Shown here piece after piece: positions 59,900-64,000 of a DNA stretch of 64,000 nucleotides. Under the pieces are notes generated by a model. It did not search any database. It was not told where the DNA came from and saw only the letters and a program-made list of their open reading frames with translations. The position numbers and the translations under genes are program-made. Within the stretch, counting starts at the first letter, position 1. The number at the start of each line of letters is the position of its first letter. The DNA lies in assembly GCA_021234535.1 (NCBI GenBank), contig CM037841.1:12916825-12980824 (forward strand). Direction: 5' to 3'. Source of the DNA: Stichopus chloronotus (Eukaryota; Echinodermata; Holothuroidea; Aspidochirotida; Stichopodidae).

Positions 59900-62800
59900 A
59901 AGTGATTTCTCTCATAGAGAGTATTACACATTCTTTCTTTATGAGGGACTACAATGCCACTGTCATTTGAATATTTACTTGTATGTTACATTTCTAGAGC
60001 TGTTGTAAGAATATTTTACTGTCCTCGTTAATATCATATCTTCTTACACCTTATGCTCACAGAATTAATATTTCTCAAGAAGACTTTTCCTGCATGGAGA
60101 AATTAAGATGTGATAATAAGACATACTTTAAGGGTTAGGGTTTGTCCTCTGGAAAAAAAATGAACATGTATGATTTCATGTGAGGATTGGCGGTCTTCTT
60201 GAGCACTAGTATTCATTACTTTATGAGGTTGTTCTACTGTAGTTGGTGTTGTTCCGTGTCATTCATTCCCACTGCTTCGCCTGTAAGTAGCGTGTCACTC
60301 GAGCAATATTGTGGACATAATTTTAGTAAGTAAATTTCTTATTGAAATATGCATTTTGAATGAAATTATTTAGTAGGCTAAGGGTGATACAGAATTATTT
60401 AGTGGGTTTTGGGTGATTGTCCTCCTGTGAAGGAAGTGTTCTTTCACAAAGTGGACATTAAAGGCTCTCCAGAGCAAGACTCATTCAGATAAATTGTGTT
60501 TTGCCAACAGGTGAGACTTTCTTTTTGATAAGAGAGTTGTTTGTACTTATCTTGGGTTTGGTAATAAATCTTTGCTGTTACACTGTTCTTGGACACTATC
60601 CAGGTGTGTGCTTGCCATCAAAAGGGAAAGATAAAATGTTGGGGCATCTTTCTGTATCGTGATCCATAAAAAAAGTCATGCATGTATACAACTGACATTA
60701 GTTGACCCTTGCAGGACTAGCTACAAAATAAAGTAGAAGCAATGTAAAAAATAGAACAAGGGAAGTATTAGCAAATGTGCGCTATTGGTAAATGAAGCTT
60801 TAATTATTCCAAGGAAAAGCTTTAACTCTTCTGAAAAAAAGTGAGAACACAGAAAAAAAATGCAAAAAGTGTGGTGTAACAGGATATCATTTTTTTCTCA
60901 AAAGGTAAGAAAGACTGAAAGGAGTAAGCTGCTTATTTATTTCATAATACCATGCCACATGTCATTGACATTGTTAAGGTTGTTCAGTCTGTTTCCCCTT
61001 TTGCAGTAACCACTCAAAGATATTGTGAATTCTTTCAAACTGCAGTAAAAAGTTTGGTCAAGTAATGGTTTTGAGTGGTAGAATGGGTATGGGATGCTTA
61101 GGTTAAAGGCAGTGTTACAAGTTTCCACTGGGATTTTTACGTGGTTGAGGAAAGTACAGTTGGGTGCGTGGACACTAGTAAGTTCATTTCTGATAAGTGC
61201 ACAACCTAGTGACTATAATGTAATCTTGCCTTCTTTGTCACAGCTAACGGCCCCCTCAAAATCTTGCTTTAGCAGGCCTATATGCAGCTTTTTCAGTGGT
61301 GGGTTCGATTTTACCTCAAGTGGCGGGTTTGGCAGGTTTAGAGGTACCCTATTAAAATGTTCTTGTTGTTTTCACCTACATAGGTCATTCCAGAATCCAG
61401 ATTTGTGGATATTTGCCATTCTCTCATACACCTTTGCGATTGATGCATTAATACTTCTGTGCCTAGTTGTCTCTGACAACCTTGTAGCAACCCACAGTAT
61501 ACTGTGTAAAATAGTTTGTTTCATCGTGGGGGGGGGCACAGGGGTGTTGATTTAGAGTTTTTAATATTTATTTTGTATAGTGCAGACTTGCAGCTCTTAA
61601 ATGTTGTTCTGTTCATGCACTTTAAATTGTCCAACTTGCAAAGACTTTGCTGGCAGTGAAGTATGTATTGGACAAATGCATGGTTGTACAGATTGAGAAG
61701 CACACTGTAATTTTGGATAAAAAAGTGCAAAATAGCACGCATGATGGTAAGGAGTGAAGTCACATGTAGTCTGGCCACAGATTGCGTTATTTGCATGAAT
61801 AGCAGTGTACTTTTGATACTTATTTTCAACACGTTTAAAAATTCTGGTTCGGATTTATATCTTGAATGTTTTTACAACTAAATTCCTCCTGGCAGCTCAT
61901 CTGCTAATCAATGAGGATACAGTTGTGGTACATCTGCACATTGCTTGTGAATACTGGCATGTTTATGTGGCCTAGTGCAGCTGCATATCCTGAGTAGTAA
62001 TCGGTTTTACTGCTCCACGAAATGTAATGTAGTTTTGCATACAGATTACACAATGGGGAAGCCCGATTGACTTAACTGTGTAAAAGTTTGTTGAAACAAC
62101 GTTCACAAGAATGACCTGTTGTTATTGTTCTCCGTACTTTAACGTTGTTAAAATCTTTCAAGAATAATAGGAAACTGTAATATGTTCTCAAAGATCTCGG
62201 GGACAATTGCAGTTACACATCATAAGATGACATAAAAAAAAGGAATTTGTTTCGTGCTGTCGTGCTTGCTGATTGGCCAATTGCTTCAAGTATGTAGTTG
62301 AGTCAATCAAGAAAAACTGACATATCTCAAGCATTTTGAAGCAAGAAATGAAATTTGTTGTCTACAGTTACTCTGTTGTGATTTGGGTGAAAAATACAGC
62401 TATGCTCATTGACCGCCACCGACACTAGGGTTAGCTGCACTACCACTGTGTCTCTATACTGATAGTTCATGGGTGATCGCTCATGAGACGCGATGAAATC
62501 TGCATGTTTGGTTGCTTGTGTATGGACTGTACATGCATGTTTGTTACACATAAATTAATTTTGTAAAGGTTCTCACAGTTGCAGATTACTGAATTTACTA
62601 TCAATTGGGTGTGAAATATTTGACATTTTTGATACATTTGAAAGAAAAACAAAAATTCTATAAACTTTACAAAATGCAGATTGTGTGGTAAGAAATGTGA
62701 ATTGGTGTGTATGTCCAAATGCTACAATTAAGTCACTAAGGAGGTTAACATGCTGTAAGAGCACAGGAGAGATGAGGATAATTTTAATATGCTTTTGATT

Positions 62801-64000
62801 TTACTTGACTACCTTGATTATTAAATTAGATTAAAATGTTCAGCTCGAGGATGAGCACGTTGTGAATTTTGTAAAATTTTTCCAGGTGGACAATAACTGT
62901 TTTTCATCTTCCTTGTTCTCTAGGTTCATTGCATTGTTGCAACAGTCACAGATGCAGTGTGTTGTTGTCTTGATCCATATCCATATCCGACCAGGAGTGT
63001 TTTGATTTCCTTTCATTTTATTATGCCCCAATTGTTTTTCGACTTCCCTGACAATCATCCTGTTCAGATTATTTTCGTACATCTGTAGTACACACAATGT
63101 AACCTGAACTGTAGAAGACAATCTTGAATACATTTATAACGATGGCTTAATATTGGTTAGAGAACAATATTTACAGGCTAATGTTACAATTATCTTAATC
63201 CTTAGGGTGCTATAATATGCTTTTCCCAAGAAGAGTTTTTTGTATTGTAAATGAGGGTTCTGTTGGTATATCTAACCTCATGTCTTTAATCTGATCAATT
63301 TTAACTTCATATCTGAGCAGAATGCACATCAGTTGTAGTGGGAACTCTCGCTCAGTCTGTTTGAAATGGCAAGCAAGCAATATGAATATGTAGCAATCTG
63401 TACATTCATCCTCACTTCATATAAATATGCAGGTAGTTATTTGAAGTAATCGTGAATAAACGCAGGTTGAGACATCATTGGCCTGCATGGATTAGACTGT
63501 TTTCAACAGTAAACTGTTTGCTGGTTCTTGGCAAAACAAAAGTAGGAGTCCCAGGGTAATTCAGTTGTATTACTATGATTTGTAAATGTGCATCCCAGGG
63601 TAACAACAGCTTTGAAATTGTGTCCCACCGAGAAATGCTGCCTTCTCCCATACATGTGTTACTGCAAAATTATGACCTTATGTATGATGTGCAAGAGTGA
63701 AGAACTTTTGCAGCTTCAGAGTTTTGTATTGGTAGCACACATTACACCCACAGGAAAAATTGTGTGACGAAAGAGTTAGAGATGAAAAGGTGATTGAAGG
63801 AAATCGGAATTCATTTTCGGAAAAATGGCTCAATTTGAGTGTTGAGAAGACTCACTTAAGTCAATGTTATTGTAATCTCCGTGGTTTGCTTAGTGTATAC
63901 ACTATTTATGAACAGTGCTAGTGTTTTTATAGGATATATGGGAAAAAACAAAGCGTTAAAAACATAAGCATTCATGTCACTGCCCTAACCTGTATTTACT
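59900..64000 (+). other. Intronic stretch, no gene recognised
   Basis: AT-rich sequence. The longest frame (61094-61555, 153 codons) is plus-strand without a recognisable domain. No PDE exon was seen. Confidence 0.42.

Noticed and set aside
61094..61555. 153-codon plus-strand frame
   Set aside because: No recognisable domain; hydrophobic and Ser/Phe-rich composition as expected of chance frames.

Overview
This is eukaryotic (metazoan) DNA: AT-rich, gene-poor, with very long introns, decayed transposable elements and microsatellites. No operons, ribosome binding sites or CRISPR arrays are present. The only host-gene sequence I can support is two plus-strand exons of a PDE5-type cyclic-nucleotide phosphodiesterase, at 21223-21412 and 41682-41840. 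They encode adjacent parts of one GAF-A domain, are flanked by canonical AG/GT sites, and are separated by a 20,269-bp intron. No exon upstream of 21223 or downstream of 41840 was found, so most or all of the window is probably intron of this one gene. The repeat content and intron size suit a marine invertebrate, perhaps a deuterostome such as an echinoderm or hemichordate. That placement is inference.

Most of the recognisable remainder is DIRS-type (tyrosine-recombinase) retrotransposon material. D1 (1443-1970, +) is a recombinase relic. D2 (about 6.6-12.0 kb, +) is a nearly full-length relic with a gag-like zinc finger, reverse transcriptase, RNase H, recombinase, internal complementary region (ICR) and right inverted terminal repeat (ITR). 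D3 (25.2-28.1 kb, +) has a left ITR and a long gag frame with an internally deleted downstream part. D4 (58391 down to 57733, -) is a recombinase C-terminus followed by an ICR.

About fifteen short elements between 3.4 and 59.9 kb carry the same terminal sequences. They fall into two related families, here called F1 (ends like those of D2) and F2 (ends like those of D3 and D4). Several are complete short left-arm/right-arm palindromic elements, which I read as non-autonomous mini-DIRS. The right arm is longer than the left and carries two perfect or near-perfect 5' splice-donor consensus sequences. One F2 element ends about 50 bp before the second PDE5 exon.

Other repeats are a pair of 670-bp inverted, TTAA-bordered palindromic elements (52467-53136 and 58940-59611); two arrays of a ~140-bp unit rich in AGGTCA half-sites (13.9-14.9 kb and 42.2-42.8 kb); a ~55-bp minisatellite (12.0-12.7 kb) that resembles the F1 left arm; smaller tandem repeats; and a 19-bp-arm palindrome at the 3' edge of D3. 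A CpG-rich block with a perfect CRE lies at 2.2-3.1 kb. The rest is AT-rich intronic sequence in which I see no gene.
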